From Bacteroidetes/Chlorobi group bacterium ChocPot_Mid (GTDB lineage: Bacteria > Bacteroidota > Ignavibacteria > Kapaibacteriales > UBA2268): a stretch of DNA of 15,511 bases. Below the pieces are notes generated by a model that saw only the letters and a program-made list of their open reading frames with translations, was not told where the DNA came from and searched no databases. Position numbers and translations under genes: made by a program. This document shows positions 14,614 to 15,511 of this stretch, one piece after another. Position 1 is the first letter of the stretch. Every line of letters begins with the position of its first letter. Where the stretch lies: assembly GCA_003731675.1 (NCBI GenBank), contig RCNQ01000225.1, positions 1 through 15,511 on the forward strand. Direction: 5' to 3'.

Positions 14614-15309
14614 ATGAAATTACGAATAATTATAAGTTTAATATTTACATTTTCTCTATTAGTTTCATGTTCACATGTAAACCACCTGAATAAATACAAT
14701 CTCGAAAGAAGAGAGATATACTTTGAAGAGCAAATCGGGGCAAATGCTCACGAGGTCAATTTGTCAATCAATGCACCACAAGCTCCTGCTCAGACTACTG
14801 CTGAAACTGTAAAAAATGTTGTGGTAGCTGTTGGAAGTTCTTTGTTAACTTCAGAAACAGAAAGAAAATTACGAAATGCAAGCTCACCTGTAAAAATAGT
14901 AAAAGGCATTTCTCAGGGCGTGCAAGATAATATGGTAAAATTTCTTAGAATAATTCCTACGAATCAGCTAACAGAAAGTTCTGACTTTATTGTTATAACA
15001 ACATTAGATAAATGTCGCTTATTTTCAAACTCGGAAGGAATATTTGTAAATGTTGAAGCAGCTGTTCGTATTTACGACAGAAATGGTGGAAAACTGATTT
15101 GGGAGTATGAAGATTCTGAAACAATCCGAATGAGAAAGACAGCTATCAGCAATGTAAGTGACGCTACAGGAATGAGTGGAGTATCACAGGTTGCCGATTT
15201 GTTACTTCTTACCGAAGAGCAGTTATCTGCATCAGTTAAAGAAGCCGCTATTTCTGTCGGAAGAAACATTGCAGAAGTATTAAGGGAAGACATATCAAAA
15301 AGCAGGTAA
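14614..15309 (+). CDS. Predicted lipoprotein of unknown function, 231 aa
   Basis: The ATG at 14614 follows GAGG (14604-14607) by 6 bp. The signal peptide KLRIIISLIFTFSLLVSC ends in lipobox L-V-S-C with Cys19, followed by SH. The mature protein has a low-complexity stretch rich in A, P and Q (INAPQAPAQTTAETV) and then an alpha/beta body. A segment SSDFIVITTLDKCRLF leads to VEAAVRIYDRNGGKLIWEYEDSE. This 'D-x-x-[LIV] ... lyD...Gk.vWe' pattern resembles envelope lipoproteins such as transporter auxiliary lipoproteins or LpoB-like proteins; the resemblance is loose and I assign no function. It ends in an amphipathic helix (ASVKEAAISVGRNIAEVLRED). It is convergent with the minus-strand T9SS gene, 70 bp apart. 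Confidence 0.8.
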   Translation: MKLRIIISLIFTFSLLVSCSHVNHLNKYNLERREIYFEEQIGANAHEVNLSINAPQAPAQTTAETVKNVVVAVGSSLLTSETERKLRNASSPVKIVKGISQGVQDNMVKFLRIIPTNQLTESSDFIVITTLDKCRLFSNSEGIFVNVEAAVRIYDRNGGKLIWEYEDSETIRMRKTAISNVSDATGMSGVSQVADLLLLTEEQLSASVKEAAISVGRNIAEVLREDISKSR

Positions 15310-15379
15310 ATTACATTTGAATATCCTTCTTTAGAAAATAAAGCATTTATGTTAAAATGTTCCCTATAATAACCTTGCT

Positions 15380-15511
15380 TTATCGGTGAATAATCAATTT
15401 ACCTGTTTGTATTCTACCATCATAACTAACTTGATAAAAATACATTCCATTGCCTAATTCTGAATAATCCGTATTAAGCAGTATCCAACCTGGCTCCATC
15501 ACTCTAAAATT
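15380..15511 (-). CDS. C-terminal end of a T9SS-secreted protein (5' part outside window)
   Basis: The minus-strand frame enters at 15511 and stops with TAA at 15380-15382; 43 residues are visible. They read PGWILLNTDYSELGNGMYFY then QVSYDGRIQTGKLIIHR. This is the end of a type A T9SS C-terminal sorting domain: L-x-x-G-x-Y-x-Y-x-V, a D-G turn, then G-K-L-I-I-x-R. Such a domain routes the cargo through the T9SS and is removed on secretion. The cargo domain is outside the window, so its role is unknown. The frame was found by reading the reverse strand directly. Confidence 0.88.
   Translation of the reverse strand, partial: NFRVMEPGWILLNTDYSELGNGMYFYQVSYDGRIQTGKLIIHR

Noticed and set aside
15345..15365. 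Weak hairpin between the convergent genes (AGCATTT with AAATGTT) as a terminator
   Set aside because: The stem is about 7 bp, AT-rich with a G-T pair, and no T-tract follows on either strand.

Overview
The window looks like part of a Bacteroidota-lineage genome. A Kapabacteria- or Ignavibacteria-like relative fits at least as well as a classical Bacteroidetes. The DNA is AT-rich. The minus-strand gene at the right edge ends in a type IX secretion (T9SS) sorting signal. There are two Sec/SPII lipoproteins, and the secreted proteins use repeat families typical of this phylum. Two genes (yceI-like and the 14614 lipoprotein) have purine-rich Shine-Dalgarno sequences, which many classical Bacteroidetes lack. 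The lineage call is inference; no marker gene is present.

Layout: (1) 2-1225 is the 3' end of a gene for a fibre-like surface protein, with three 'G-V-G-I-G-T-x-x-P' repeats and a C1q/TNF-like jelly-roll end. (2) 1295-12757 encodes a giant secreted protein of 3820 residues. It is built from six complete modules and one incomplete module of beta-helix type, and one module carries two foreign domains nested inside it. (3) 12758-12856 is a regulatory region with a perfect 16-bp palindrome and an array of TTACAA/TTGTAA hexamers. (4) 12857-13444 is a periplasmic YceI-family protein, closed by a strong intrinsic terminator. (5) 13518-13964 is a MarR-family regulator. (6) 14048-14536 and 14614-15309 are two lipoproteins of unknown function. 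(7) 15380-15511 (minus strand) is the last 43 residues of a T9SS cargo protein that begins outside the window.

The fibre gene and the giant gene lie 69 bp apart on the same strand and both look like cell-surface structural proteins, so they may be co-expressed. The yceI-like gene and marR probably form a regulator-target pair, with the palindrome in front of yceI as the likely operator. No RNA genes, insertion sequences, CRISPR arrays or phage integration signs were seen, and no stretch over 300 bases lacks a gene.

The part most worth a second look is the giant protein. It has a clear header/tail module grammar, a GEVED domain and a second beta-rich domain inserted between otherwise continuous module motifs, and no recognisable T9SS sorting domain at its C-terminus although the neighbouring gene has one.
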